In this document: positions 27,166-39,439 of the stretch, piece after piece
Numbering within the stretch: the stretch's first letter is position 1
Layout: every line of letters starts with the position of its first letter
NCBI RefSeq assembly: GCF_002727185.1
Contig: NZ_NIZW01000008.1
Span: 124,001 to 188,000, forward strand
Direction: 5' to 3'
DNA length: 64,000 nt
Source of the DNA: Rhodopirellula bahusiensis
GTDB taxonomy: Bacteria; Planctomycetota; Planctomycetia; Pirellulales; Pirellulaceae
The notes under the pieces: model-generated
The model's input: the letters and a program-made list of their open reading frames with translations, nothing else
The model's database searches: none
Told to the model about the DNA's origin: nothing
Position numbers and translations under genes: made by a program

Positions 27166-28557
27166 TCATCGCCAGCCGAGCGGATCATCTTCTTCCGTGT
27201 AGCGACCGAACGGATCACGCAGTTGATCGGGGCGTTCCTGGCTCCGTGACGTTGCCGCTACGACGACAATTCGGTCAGCTTCAAGTGTTTGTCGAACGAT
27301 CTCTTTTAGACAGTCCGTTTGGGCTGATGAAGATCCGAACCATCCAGATCGGACCATGTTGCAAAATTCAGTGTTGTTCAAAGAACGAGGTTTGCTTTCC
27401 CAATCAATTCGCAGGCCGCCTTTTGGGCCTTTCGATGCGGGGGCTGCAGCAAAAGCATTCCACAAACCGAGTGGAATGTAGAAACCGGAGGCCATGCTGT
27501 TGTCCAGAGAACTCTTTTGTTTCGCCTCACAGAACTTCAGAAACAGCGTCTCTCCGCCCAGACGGTAGCTTGCAATGGATGGCTCAGCGTCCTCCAATCT
27601 TCGCAGCATCGTTGCTGCTTCATTCATCCGCTCCACTTCCCCTGCGTAATTCTTGTCGCTGTTGGGGTAGTAAGTCGGTTTGCCATCTCCTTTAGCGGAT
27701 AGCCTTTTGTACTGGACCATTACGAACGATTCATGGACATGACTGAAATAGATCAAGTCCACGCCGAGCGTGTGTTCGAGCGGTTGATGATTGCAGTTGA
27801 TAATCGAGAGCGTCTCACCGGTGTCGTTGGACACATCAACACGACTCGTAATGTAGGGTTTGATGAAGTTAAAACCCGGAAACGACATTGCATCCAAATT
27901 GATCTGCGAGTCTTCACGAACGTTGTAGTGTGACAATCGGTTTAGAAAGCTGGTTGCCGCTTGTTGTGCCGGTGTGGTGCCACGCAGAATATCTTTCCGC
28001 AGACGCAATCCGCCAAATATCTCGAGCGACGTTACCACTGCGTCACGCTCGATGTCGGCAATGCCGCCTTCGGCTTGGCTGCGAATGGAGGCGAGTTCAG
28101 CTATCAGCGATTGAATGCCGGGCATTCCCGCCCGCAAGCTCTGCGACACGCCTTGAAGTGCCCCAAGCAAGGCTTCTGATGTCTTCTCGGGCAATCGGGT
28201 CGCCTCACCGAAGTTTGTGTCGACCTTGTTGCGAAATCGCCCGTCCAATCGTTCAAGAACAACCTCAACGTCAGTCCGACCCGTTTCCACAACGCCGCTG
28301 ACTTTCAATTGCTTCTTTCCCGTTGCGATCCACTTGCCGAGCTGGGACACACCGACGAAGTCGATGCTTAGCTCGGGGCCATCATCGCTTAGTCTGCTTT
28401 CATCGTCCTGTAGCGATACCAAGCAGATTTGATTCGTCTGTGGTGCCACGTCTGCTACAGATACGACCGCTGTAAACTCGCCCCGATCTTCGATTGCTTG
28501 CTTGATGCTTTCCGCATCACCGCCTCGAAATTTCAGCCATATCAATTCATTCTTCAT
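27166..28557 (-). CDS. Unknown protein, possible Mrr-like PD-(D/E)XK nuclease
   Basis: 463 residues, with AGAGGA upstream of ATG 28557. The N-terminal 90 residues are alpha/beta, followed by a helical middle region. Around residues 265-285 is GVDLIYF...FVMVQYKRL, which resembles the GVD-Xn-QxK active site of Mrr-type restriction endonucleases, with Gln in place of Glu. The C-terminus is charged (YTEEDDPLGWR). It stands alone between a membrane protein and a TolC-type gene, so it may be an inserted defence gene. The nuclease call rests on one motif and is tentative. Confidence 0.45.
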   Translation of the reverse strand: MKNELIWLKFRGGDAESIKQAIEDRGEFTAVVSVADVAPQTNQICLVSLQDDESRLSDDGPELSIDFVGVSQLGKWIATGKKQLKVSGVVETGRTDVEVVLERLDGRFRNKVDTNFGEATRLPEKTSEALLGALQGVSQSLRAGMPGIQSLIAELASIRSQAEGGIADIERDAVVTSLEIFGGLRLRKDILRGTTPAQQAATSFLNRLSHYNVREDSQINLDAMSFPGFNFIKPYITSRVDVSNDTGETLSIINCNHQPLEHTLGVDLIYFSHVHESFVMVQYKRLSAKGDGKPTYYPNSDKNYAGEVERMNEAATMLRRLEDAEPSIASYRLGGETLFLKFCEAKQKSSLDNSMASGFYIPLGLWNAFAAAPASKGPKGGLRIDWESKPRSLNNTEFCNMVRSGWFGSSSAQTDCLKEIVRQTLEADRIVVVAATSRSQERPDQLRDPFGRYTEEDDPLGWR

Positions 28558-28652
28558 GTGATTTTCCTCTTGTAAGGGTTTGATTTACCTTAAAAGAGTT
28601 CGCTTCGCAGGATTCTCGCAGCAAATTGCCAAAATACTTTTTGGCCCGCAAA

Positions 28653-30359
28653 TTACCGCGATTCCGTCGTATATGGGCAGCCGACCGTTCGATCCAATTG
28701 AGCGATCGTGCCGGCCAGTGTGGCGTCGATGCGGGCGAGTTGGGTCTCGAACATTAACAGCTCGCGGTAGGTTTCGATCAGCGTGAAAAAGTCCGTCCGT
28801 TTGCCTCGGTAGTCGGCGATCGAAAGTTTTAGTGTGTCTTCTGTTCGCGGAATGATGCGATCTTCGTAGATGTTGCGTTGCTCGACCAACGCGTCGGCTT
28901 GAACGATCAGGCGGCGAATCTTGCCGTATAGTTCGTCGCGCTCGGCTTCTAGTCGGCGAGTCGTGCTGCTGCGACGATGAGCGGCTTCGCGGATTCCGGC
29001 GTTGATCTTCTCTCGCCAAATTGGCAACGTTGTACCGAAACTGACGCTGAGTTGATCGTTTCCGTTGGCCACTGGGCTAAGAACGTCATGGTTGTCGCTG
29101 ACCAATCCCCAATTCAACCCGACACTGAAGTCTGGATACTGCTGCAAGCAAGCCAATCGCTCTTTGTCGCGATCGCGTTGGATTTCCCATGCGAGGCCAC
29201 GTAGCTTCGGATTGCACCGCTCGGCCAACGCGATCAACTCTTCAATTTGCTGGGGCGTGTCAGTGATGCCTAGTTCATTTGTCGTTTCGGGAAGTATGCC
29301 GACGGGTTGCTGTAGCAACGTAGCGAGGTCGGCTTGGGCAACCAACTTTTGCCGAGCGAGCGTGATGAGTTGTTCGTCGAGTCGATCGGTTTCGAGTTGG
29401 GCACGCAACACGTCTTGTTGCGAACCGCCACTGCGATAACGCGCCTCTGCAACGTCGGTCAGGTCGGCGACAAGGTCTTTGGTTTCCTCGACGATGTCGA
29501 TCGCGCGGGTTGCGAACCAGACTTCGTAATAGGCGAGACGAACAGACTCGGTGATCTCGCGAGCAATCGCGTCAACTTCCGTTTGGGCGATTTGCACTTC
29601 GCGGCTGGCTATGACCGCTTTGGTTTTCAGCTTGTCAGGAAACGGCACCATCTGGTTGACCGACATCTGGTTAGCTACCCGGCCGGCCGCGGTTTGGATG
29701 GCGTTGTCGTGCAAAGGCCAGAAGGTGTTGTTGAATGTCGGGTCGGGCAAGGCTTTGGCTTGCGGGATGACATTGGTTGCCGCAGCGACACGTTGTCTGG
29801 CGGCGAGGATTTTGGGGTGACGTGCGAGGGCAGTGCCTATGAAATACTCGACCGGCTGGCCAGTTGGGGAGTTGGGAGAAGGGGAGTCTGGGAGATCGGG
29901 AGTCTCGGAATTGTCATTTGTCTTGTCATCTTCATCGCTCTCCGTGTCTACTTGTCTCCCCCTCTCCGTGCCTTCCTCCTGCTCGTCTTCTTTCTCCCCA
30001 CTCCCACCTTCAAACTCCCCATCTTCTTCCTTGGGCGGATCGAGTTGCAGAAAGTCTCCGAAACTTCGTTTGCTGTCTTCCTGGGGTGGCTGGGCGAAGA
30101 CGGCGGGCGATGCGATCACCACTCCGTCGTTGTAGCCGACGGGCTGTATGGAAGCAGTTTCGGGATCGCTAAGGACTTGCTGCCAATCGACGTCGCTGTT
30201 CGCGCCCGACATCGGGGTGGAAGCGGCGACCGGAGCGGTGACTTTTGCTACCTGAACGCCGCGTTGGGAGGCACAACCGGACGCCGACGCGGCAACCAAT
30301 GCTGCTAGCAGCAATCGTTTGGCGTGGGTCGTTCTGGGTCTCAAAGAATGCCGATCCAT
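28653..30359 (-). CDS. TolC/CusC-like outer-membrane lipoprotein, divergent from the Cus set
   Basis: 568 residues from ATG 30359. It starts with a basic region and lipobox (LVAASASGCAS). An unusually long, very acidic linker (about 105-160; GEKEDEQEEGTERGRQVDTE and on to PSPNSPTG) arises largely from an inserted repeat (29863-30020). Two OEP repeats follow (RHPKILAARQRVAAATNVI; PDPTFNNTFWP; YPDFSVGLNWG; WREKINAGIREA). It probably provides the outer-membrane duct for the adaptor (31325) and pump (33968), transcribed from the opposite side of the shared 30360-30492 control region. Confidence 0.88.
   Translation of the reverse strand: MDRHSLRPRTTHAKRLLLAALVAASASGCASQRGVQVAKVTAPVAASTPMSGANSDVDWQQVLSDPETASIQPVGYNDGVVIASPAVFAQPPQEDSKRSFGDFLQLDPPKEEDGEFEGGSGEKEDEQEEGTERGRQVDTESDEDDKTNDNSETPDLPDSPSPNSPTGQPVEYFIGTALARHPKILAARQRVAAATNVIPQAKALPDPTFNNTFWPLHDNAIQTAAGRVANQMSVNQMVPFPDKLKTKAVIASREVQIAQTEVDAIAREITESVRLAYYEVWFATRAIDIVEETKDLVADLTDVAEARYRSGGSQQDVLRAQLETDRLDEQLITLARQKLVAQADLATLLQQPVGILPETTNELGITDTPQQIEELIALAERCNPKLRGLAWEIQRDRDKERLACLQQYPDFSVGLNWGLVSDNHDVLSPVANGNDQLSVSFGTTLPIWREKINAGIREAAHRRSSTTRRLEAERDELYGKIRRLIVQADALVEQRNIYEDRIIPRTEDTLKLSIADYRGKRTDFFTLIETYRELLMFETQLARIDATLAGTIAQLDRTVGCPYTTESR
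29863..30020. repeat. GGGAGT-type inverted-repeat element inside the TolC-like gene (copy B2)
   Basis: G-rich heptamers at 29863-29913 (ggggagtctgggag, atcggga, gtctcgg) and C-rich runs at 29954-30020 (tctccccctctcc, ctccccactccc, actcccc) flank about 40 nt. On the - strand it is read through in frame and codes for the acidic/Pro/Ser linker. It shares a 14-nt exact word with copy B1. Confidence 0.7.
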
Positions 30360-30457
30360 GGCGTTCAGGTCCTATTGAGCTATAAATGAGCTGTTAAAGT
30401 TTGCCTAGCCGATTAATTCCTATTGAACTCTTCGGCAAAATTTCCGATACAGTTCAT

Positions 30458-30474
30458 ATACCGGGCATGGGTAT
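30458..30474. promoter_or_regulatory. CsoR-type operator in the divergent Cus control region
   Basis: ATACCGGGCATGGGTAT, 17 nt, lies 18 nt before the GTG of the Cys-rich gene. A possible promoter is TTGAAC (30423-30428), 17 nt, GATACA (30446-30451). The operator would then cover the transcription start, as expected for a CsoR repressor. Confidence 0.65.
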
Positions 30475-30492
30475 CCTTTTCGGAAGGTCACA

Positions 30493-31047
30493 GTGAGTAA
30501 CTCCCCCCTAATTCGCACCGCCGTTAATCTTTGTCTGATCGCTGCAATGGTGATTCAGCCGATGACGCTGGTGGCTGCGCAGGGAACATGTGCTCAAGGT
30601 CAGTGCTGCGGGGCCGAAACGGTCTGCCACGCTTGCAAATGTTGTGAAGTGAAAACGGACGGCGATCTGTGCGGTTGCTGTAACGGCAACGAAGAAGAGG
30701 CCGGCAGTTGCTGCGCGAAGAAAGGCGAACAATCAAAGCATGACGACCTGTTCGGTGAAATTTCCGATGTCGTTCCCGAGCCACCGAAATCCGTCGACGA
30801 GAAATTAGTTCAAGACCAAGTTGCGTTGTCATCGTGCATGTGTGGTATTCGATCAGAACCGCTAGCACCGGCACCACATCGCGTACCTGTCCCTCAGGTT
30901 CGTGATTTGGTCGTGATTGCGTACTTGGATCACGTTGCATCCGAGGCTGGACTTTCAATTCGTCCAGATCAACTGATGTCACGATTGCCGATCGGCGATC
31001 ACTCACCGCGTTTCGCTCAGCGGTTTCTTTGCATCTGGCGCATTTAG
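30493..31047 (+). CDS. Secreted Cys-rich protein leading the Cus set
   Basis: 184 residues from GTG 30493, with GGAAGG (30482-30487). A signal peptide (LCLIAAMVIQPMTLVAA) precedes many Cys clusters (CAQGQCC, CHACKCC, CGCC, SCC, SSCMCG). The second half is Cys-poor and ends RFLCIWRI. It has the same build as the proteins at 3129, 16234 and 43602. Position directly under a CsoR-like operator and before cusB/cusA homologues suggests copper binding in the periplasm. The tail may be a conserved sorting or interaction signal. Confidence 0.72.
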   Translation: MSNSPLIRTAVNLCLIAAMVIQPMTLVAAQGTCAQGQCCGAETVCHACKCCEVKTDGDLCGCCNGNEEEAGSCCAKKGEQSKHDDLFGEISDVVPEPPKSVDEKLVQDQVALSSCMCGIRSEPLAPAPHRVPVPQVRDLVVIAYLDHVASEAGLSIRPDQLMSRLPIGDHSPRFAQRFLCIWRI

Positions 31048-31324
31048 CGTCGTCTCGATAGGAGAGCTGCGCGCTCGTAGCTCCTCGTTTTCAAGTTGGC
31101 TTTCATGCGAATGATGCTGCGCGCTCGTTCCGTATGAAGTCATTCCAGATGCATTCCCTACGCGATCTGATCGCGTCACCAAAACAATGAACCGGTCACA
31201 GCCTGGAGGCGATGACTGGTCGATCATGCGATCCCCTCCGTCGCATCGTCGGCCAGTCACCTCTTGAGCTGACGTTCGTGGATGGAACCACAAAAGCGTG
31301 CCGGAAAACGCCGCGAGAACTGTC

Positions 31325-33460
31325 ATGAATCAGGACGAACCAATCAAACCCGATGAAGCCGACGTTGACGACCAGGTCAGCAGCGTGGATGCGGATGCGT
31401 CGACCGATAGCGAGCCAGTGGAAACGGTGGTCGAGGAAACGCCCGCACCTATTGAAGCCAAACCGGCCGCACCGCAAAGTGATGGCGGGATGAAGTGGCT
31501 GGTGCACACGGGTGTGCAAGCCGCAACGGTTGTCGTTGTCGCTGGTCTTGTGTTTTTCTTGCTCGGGGTCGCCCAGCGGACTGAGTGGTTGACCGCGGAT
31601 GGTTTTTCCGGCGGACAAGGTGATGTCGTCACAGAAACGGGCGGCGGCGAAGACAAACGATACATCTGCCCGATGATGTGTACGCCACCGTCGACCGAAC
31701 CGGGTCGCTGCCCCGTCTGTGCGATGGAACTGGTCGAAGCAACTGGAGGTGGAGGCGGCGACGGCATCTCGGTCACGATTGAAGCATCCGCCCGGCGATT
31801 GGTCGGTATTCGAACCGCGATGTCAAAGATGGGTGAAGTCAATCGCACCATTCACACGATCGGCTCGATCGACTACGACGAAAGCCAACTTTCGACCATC
31901 AGTGCCTACATCGACGGGCGTTTGGAAAAGATGTACGCGAACTACGCCGGCGTGAAAGTCAATGAAGGCGACGACCTGGCGTTGATCTACAGCCCACAGC
32001 TCTACACCGCACAAACCGAGTTCATCACCAGCATGAACAACGGCGGCAAGATTGGTCGGTTCCAAATGGACAATGGCGATCTGAACAAGATGGCTCGCGA
32101 AAATTTGGCAGAGTTGGGAATGACTCAATCGCAGATCGACCAACTTGCGAAGTCCGGCAAGGCGATGTCACGCATCCGCATCAAGTCACCGCAAAGCGGA
32201 ACGGTGATCGAGAAGTCAGCCGTTGAAGGAGACTACGTGAAAACGGGACACAAGCTTTACCGCGTCGCCGACCTTAGCAGTGTGTGGTTGATGCTTGATC
32301 TGTTTCCCGACGACGCATCGGCAGTTCGTTTTGGCCAACAAGTGGAAGCGGAAATTCAGTCGGTGCCGGGCGAAGTATTCACGGGCCGCGTCGCTTTCAT
32401 TGACCCGACGGTGGACCCGAAGACCCGAACGGTACGCGTCCGTGTCGAGATCATGAACTTCGACGGCAAACTGCGACCCGGCGACTACGCCACTGCTCGG
32501 GTGACTGTGCCGGCGATCCCAATGGACCAAGTTTACGATCCGGCACTGGCGAACAAATACATCAGCCCGATGCACCCGCAAGTCATCCGCGACGAACGCG
32601 GTAAGTGTCCGCTTTGTGATATGGATTTGGTGCCAACGTCGCAACTCGGGTTCGCATCAGAACCTTTGCCGATGCAGCAAGTTGTGACCGTCCCACGTGA
32701 CGCGGTGTTGCTGGCGGGTGAAAACAGCGTAATTTATGTCGAAACCGAACCGGGGCGTTTCGAGATCCGCCGAGTGACCGTTGGACCGATGAATCGGCAA
32801 GAAGCGGTAATCGTCGAAGGGCTGGCGGCTGGCGAAACGATCGCGACGGGCGGCAATTTCTTGATCGACTCGCAAATGCAGCTCGCCGGAAACCCATCGT
32901 TGATGGACCCAAAGAAGGCACCGAGCTATTCACCGGGACCACTAGAGCTTCCAGAGACAAGACCCGTCATGCTGGCCAGCGACGCGGGCAAGACGCTCGA
33001 TCGAACCTACGACGCCTACTTTGAAATCCAATGTGCGATGGCGGCGGACCAAACGCCTCCGCCCGTCGCACTGAACACGCTGATCGAAGGGCTCCGTGAG
33101 TTGGAAATGTCGACCAGTGTTCCCGACGAAGCTCAACGCCGGTTCGCGACCGCTCGCCGCGCGGCGTCCCGCATGGACGGTTCGTTGGAAACGGCACGCG
33201 AAGCGTATCGCGGCGTCAGTCACGCGATGTTGCGGGCGGCCACGGTGGCTCGCGGGCCGAAGACGGCAGTGAAGTTAACGCACTATTACTGCCCGATGGT
33301 TCCCGGAGGCGGTGGTGACTGGATGCAGCCCGGCGGCGATTTGCAGAACCCGTATTGGGGCAGTGAGATGCTGACGTGCGGGGAGTTAGTTAAGGAGATG
33401 GGAGTTGGGAGTGGGGAGAAGCAGGTTGCTGCTGGTGGGGCATTGGGAGATTTGAAATGA
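31325..33460 (+). CDS. CusB-like RND adaptor with three heavy-metal-binding Cys/Met segments
   Basis: 711 residues from ATG 31325, much longer than usual adaptors. An acidic N-terminal cytoplasmic segment and one membrane helix (about 65-88) precede three metal-binding segments: YICPMMC...CPVCAMELV at about 112-136, YISPMHP...CPLCDMDLVP at about 410-436, and a C-terminal YYCPMVPGGGGDW... near 652-690. Between them are the barrel-sandwich, helical and barrel domains of CusB (ISAYIDGRLEKMYANYAGVKV; IKSPQSGTVIEKSAVEGDYV). This fits Cu(I)/Ag(I) capture and transfer. The last 20 codons lie in a G-rich repeat, and the stop overlaps the next gene (ATGA). Confidence 0.9.
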   Translation: MNQDEPIKPDEADVDDQVSSVDADASTDSEPVETVVEETPAPIEAKPAAPQSDGGMKWLVHTGVQAATVVVVAGLVFFLLGVAQRTEWLTADGFSGGQGDVVTETGGGEDKRYICPMMCTPPSTEPGRCPVCAMELVEATGGGGGDGISVTIEASARRLVGIRTAMSKMGEVNRTIHTIGSIDYDESQLSTISAYIDGRLEKMYANYAGVKVNEGDDLALIYSPQLYTAQTEFITSMNNGGKIGRFQMDNGDLNKMARENLAELGMTQSQIDQLAKSGKAMSRIRIKSPQSGTVIEKSAVEGDYVKTGHKLYRVADLSSVWLMLDLFPDDASAVRFGQQVEAEIQSVPGEVFTGRVAFIDPTVDPKTRTVRVRVEIMNFDGKLRPGDYATARVTVPAIPMDQVYDPALANKYISPMHPQVIRDERGKCPLCDMDLVPTSQLGFASEPLPMQQVVTVPRDAVLLAGENSVIYVETEPGRFEIRRVTVGPMNRQEAVIVEGLAAGETIATGGNFLIDSQMQLAGNPSLMDPKKAPSYSPGPLELPETRPVMLASDAGKTLDRTYDAYFEIQCAMAADQTPPPVALNTLIEGLRELEMSTSVPDEAQRRFATARRAASRMDGSLETAREAYRGVSHAMLRAATVARGPKTAVKLTHYYCPMVPGGGGDWMQPGGDLQNPYWGSEMLTCGELVKEMGVGSGEKQVAAGGALGDLK
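33398..33418. repeat. GGGAGT-type G-rich repeat at the adaptor 3' end (copy B3)
   Basis: atgggagttgggagtgggg is in frame at the end of the adaptor gene, 40 nt before the four-helix-bundle gene. GGGAGTTGGGAGTG is the exact reverse complement of 37497-37510 in copy B5. No C-rich partner lies on this side of the gene; the partner-like sequence is at 33922-33956. Confidence 0.65.
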
Positions 33461-33967
33461 GTGAGCAGATTAAGACGCATCGCGATTTGATCGTTTGTCA
33501 GAAGTCGTTTGTGGCGGGGAAGCGAATTTTTGAGTTGTCGAAAGCATTTCCTCGTGAGGAGATGTATTCGTTGACGGATCAGATGCGACGATCATCAAGA
33601 AGCGTGAGTGCCAACATTGCGGAGGCTTGGCGTAAGCGTCGATATGAAAAGCATTTTTGTAGCACGCTGAACATCGCCGAGGCGGAAGCCGCCGAGACGC
33701 AGGTCTGGATCGAGTACGCATCCGTGCATGGATACCTCGACGCGGAAACGACGAAACAGGCAATCGAGTTCTACGACGAAATTTTGCGAATGATCGTCGC
33801 GATGATTTACGGCTCCTCAAAGTGGTGCGTCGATTTTAAGTTGGGAGTGAAGGGGTCGGGAGTGAAGGAGAGCGGAGAAAATTACATCATCGAGAACGAT
33901 TGTCCTGTGCTCGATCAACAACTTCTCCTAGCTCCCACCTCCCCTACTCTCACCTCGGAGCGAAGCG

Positions 33968-33975
<8 letters not shown>
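33457..33975 (+). CDS. Four-helix-bundle protein (S23/23S rRNA intervening-sequence type)
   Basis: 172 residues. The first 125 match the family: HRDLIVCQKSFVAGKRIFELSKAFP, SLTDQMRRSSRSVSANIAEAWRKR, FCSTLNIAEAEAAETQVWIEYA and a fourth helix EFYDEILRMIVAMIYGSS. The rest (about 127-172) is encoded by a repeat element and is probably disordered. The gene is wedged between adaptor and pump: its ATG overlaps the adaptor stop and its TAA overlaps the pump ATG by 8 nt. This family also includes Avd of diversity-generating retroelements and proteins encoded inside 23S rRNA insertions, but no reverse transcriptase or rRNA is here. Its role is unknown. Confidence 0.88.
33841..33956. repeat. GGGAGT-type inverted-repeat element in the four-helix-bundle gene (copy B4)
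   Basis: The G-rich half (33841-33878) has two gggagtgaagg units. After about 43 nt comes the C-rich half (33922-33956; ctcctagctcccacctcccc). The word GTTGGGAGTGAAGG (33840-33853) is the reverse complement of 37493-37506. The element forms the last 45 codons of the gene. Confidence 0.72.
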
Positions 33976-37516
<3,541 letters not shown>

Positions 37517-37630
37517 TTTTTCCGTTAGCCCGTGAAGGAATTCACGACTCAGGCATCCAATCAACCAACCTCACTAAGATCGACGGACCCAACGGATGGA
37601 GTCCCGAAACTTTAACAACGGAGTTCACTT

Positions 37631-39010
37631 ATGAAACGAACACTTATCATCACCGTTTTCTCACTCGCGATGTCCGCATCGAGCGTATTTGGGCAGACGA
37701 TCCAATCGCAGCACAATCACGCTGGTCACAACCACGCGATGCCCGGCATGACGCAGGCTCGCGAAGCGACGCAAGCAGGGCCGCATGGCGGCAGTTTGAA
37801 ACAAACCGGCAACCTGCAAATCGAAACGATTGTTTCACAAGGCGGGCTGAAAATGTTCGTCTACGACCGCGCTGGTCAGCCGGTAACAGTTGACCGGGGA
37901 CGCGGTGCCGTTTCAGTACGAGTCGAAGGCAATGCGAAACGCTATCGCTACGACCTTTTGCCCGATGGCAAAGGAGCGTTGACCGCTCCTGTGAACTTGT
38001 CGCAAATCGCTGGTCGACAGATTGACGTCGATGTGCAATTGGTCGGTATTGCGGCCAGCACAATCTCTTTCAACGAAGTCGCCACCGTTCCGGCCAGCGA
38101 GCAACAACTGGCGGCCGCGGCGATCGCACGACAAAAAATCTGCCCCGTCAGCGGAAAGCCGCTCGGCAGCATGGGTGATCCCGTCGCAGTCGATGTCAAC
38201 GGACAGAAGCTCTACGTTTGCTGTGCGGGCTGTGTGGGCGCGGTCAAGTCGGACCCGGCTAAGTATGCCGCCGGTCGCCCGCAAATCACGGTCACCACAG
38301 CGACCCAAGCCGATGCAGCAGCCATTGCCGCCCAGAAGGTTTGTCCCGTGATGGATGAACCGCTCGGTGGTATGGGGACACCGATCAAGGTGATGGTTGG
38401 TGACAAGCCGATCTATCTGTGCTGCAAGGGATGCATCAAAAAGATTCAGGCCGAGCCAGCGAAGTATTTGGCGATGGTTTATGGCAACGGCACGCAAGCC
38501 AGTGCCCAGCCTGCTGCCACGACGACGGCAAAAATTACCGTCTCAACATCAACCCAAGCCGACGCAGCGGCCATTGCGGCCCAGAAGACCTGCCCCGTCA
38601 TGGATGAACCACTTGGTGGCATGGGTACACCGATCAAGGTGATGGTCGGCGATAAGCCGATCTACCTGTGCTGCAAAGGATGCATCAAAAAGATTCAGGC
38701 AGAGCCAGCGAAGTATTTGGCGATGGTTTACGGCAGCAGTAATCAAGCGTCCGTTCCCGCAGGTACCGAACAAGTTCGGGAAGGCATATTCAAGGTTGTT
38801 TCTGCCGATGCGCCGTTTATCGCGGCCCAAAAGAGATGCCCTGTGATGGACGAACCGCTTGATGCGATGGGTGGGCCATACAAAGTCAATGCGGATGGAA
38901 AGGCGATCTACATCTGTTGCCCTGGATGCGCGAAGAAGATTGCGGCCGAGCCGCAAAAGTGGTTGGCTGTTCTGAAGTCTCAAGGAGTCGATGCTCCATT
39001 GATTCGTTAA
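37631..39010 (+). CDS. Secreted protein with GPHGG domain and four tandem CPV...CCxGC metal-binding repeats
   Basis: 459 residues with signal peptide (to about VFGQT). His-rich HNHAGHNHAMPGM and a beta-rich domain (GPHGGSLKQTGNLQIETIV; MFVYDRAGQPVTV), shared in style with the lipoprotein at 9374, occupy residues 25-155. Then follow four repeats of 83 residues or so, near 169-212, 236-285, 319-368 and 401-445, each with CPVxxxPLxxMGxP...IYxCCxGCxxKIxAEPxKYLA, a YHS-like Cys-rich unit. Repeats 2 and 3 differ by one residue. It follows the CusA-like pump by 114 nt and probably buffers copper in the periplasm. Confidence 0.8.
   Translation: MKRTLIITVFSLAMSASSVFGQTIQSQHNHAGHNHAMPGMTQAREATQAGPHGGSLKQTGNLQIETIVSQGGLKMFVYDRAGQPVTVDRGRGAVSVRVEGNAKRYRYDLLPDGKGALTAPVNLSQIAGRQIDVDVQLVGIAASTISFNEVATVPASEQQLAAAAIARQKICPVSGKPLGSMGDPVAVDVNGQKLYVCCAGCVGAVKSDPAKYAAGRPQITVTTATQADAAAIAAQKVCPVMDEPLGGMGTPIKVMVGDKPIYLCCKGCIKKIQAEPAKYLAMVYGNGTQASAQPAATTTAKITVSTSTQADAAAIAAQKTCPVMDEPLGGMGTPIKVMVGDKPIYLCCKGCIKKIQAEPAKYLAMVYGSSNQASVPAGTEQVREGIFKVVSADAPFIAAQKRCPVMDEPLDAMGGPYKVNADGKAIYICCPGCAKKIAAEPQKWLAVLKSQGVDAPLIR
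38303..38734 (+). repeat. Tandem duplication inside the metal-binding repeat gene
   Basis: 38303-38485 and 38552-38734 are copies of 183 nt with a period of 249 nt. I count about 19 differences, nearly all synonymous; the only residue change seen is Val to Thr before CPVMDE. This points to internal duplication followed by purifying selection. Confidence 0.8.
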
Positions 39011-39020
39011 TCAACTCGGG

Positions 39021-39040
39021 AGCGAGAACTGCTCGCTTTC
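39021..39040 (+). terminator. Possible weak terminator
   Basis: AGCGAG (39021-39026) pairs with CTCGCT (39032-39037), followed by only TTC. It lies just after the stop of the metal-repeat gene. The short stem and poor T-tract make it uncertain. Confidence 0.3.
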
Positions 39041-39144
39041 GATCTGACTCACGCGGGGGCGGTGTCGCGGCTGATTCACGCAAGTGATGACGTAACCACG
39101 CCGTCCCTGCCTTTTTGTTTTCAACTCACGACAAGGACGTCGTC

Positions 39145-39420
39145 ATGAAATCGGTATGGAAATATTGCGTTACCGCAGCGATCGTTTTGCCCCTCTCGCT
39201 ATCCGCCGGATGCCAATCGCTGCCCTGGGTGGGCAATCGAAAAGACGAACCGGCAATGACCGCTCAGCAGTACGCCGAGCAAGCTGCCGCCAACATTCAA
39301 TACGACACGGCGATTGATTTCGACACTGACTACCAACCGCCCGCAGCAGATTCGTTCACAACCGCTCCCACTTCAGTTTCGCAGCGTCCCTCATCGGGCG
39401 GCGGAAGCTGTTGCCACTAA
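39145..39420 (+). CDS. Small lipoprotein with C-terminal Cys pair
   Basis: 91 residues from ATG 39145 (AAGGA at 39133-39137). Signal and lipobox are clear (LPLSLSAGCQS). The mature part is Ala/Gln/Asp-rich (QQYAEQAAANIQYDTAIDFDTDYQP) and ends GGGSCCH, which could bind a soft metal. No family is recognised. It follows the copper genes and probably belongs with them. Confidence 0.7.
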   Translation: MKSVWKYCVTAAIVLPLSLSAGCQSLPWVGNRKDEPAMTAQQYAEQAAANIQYDTAIDFDTDYQPPAADSFTTAPTSVSQRPSSGGGSCCH

Positions 39421-39439
39421 CGCAGGAGCACGTTCTACC

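Noticed and set aside
29334-30308. 324-residue + strand frame
   Set aside because: Antisense to the TolC-like lipoprotein gene.
31048-31324. Repeated CTGCGCGCTCGT words as a regulatory hairpin
   Set aside because: Two direct copies only; the possible stem is short and imperfect.
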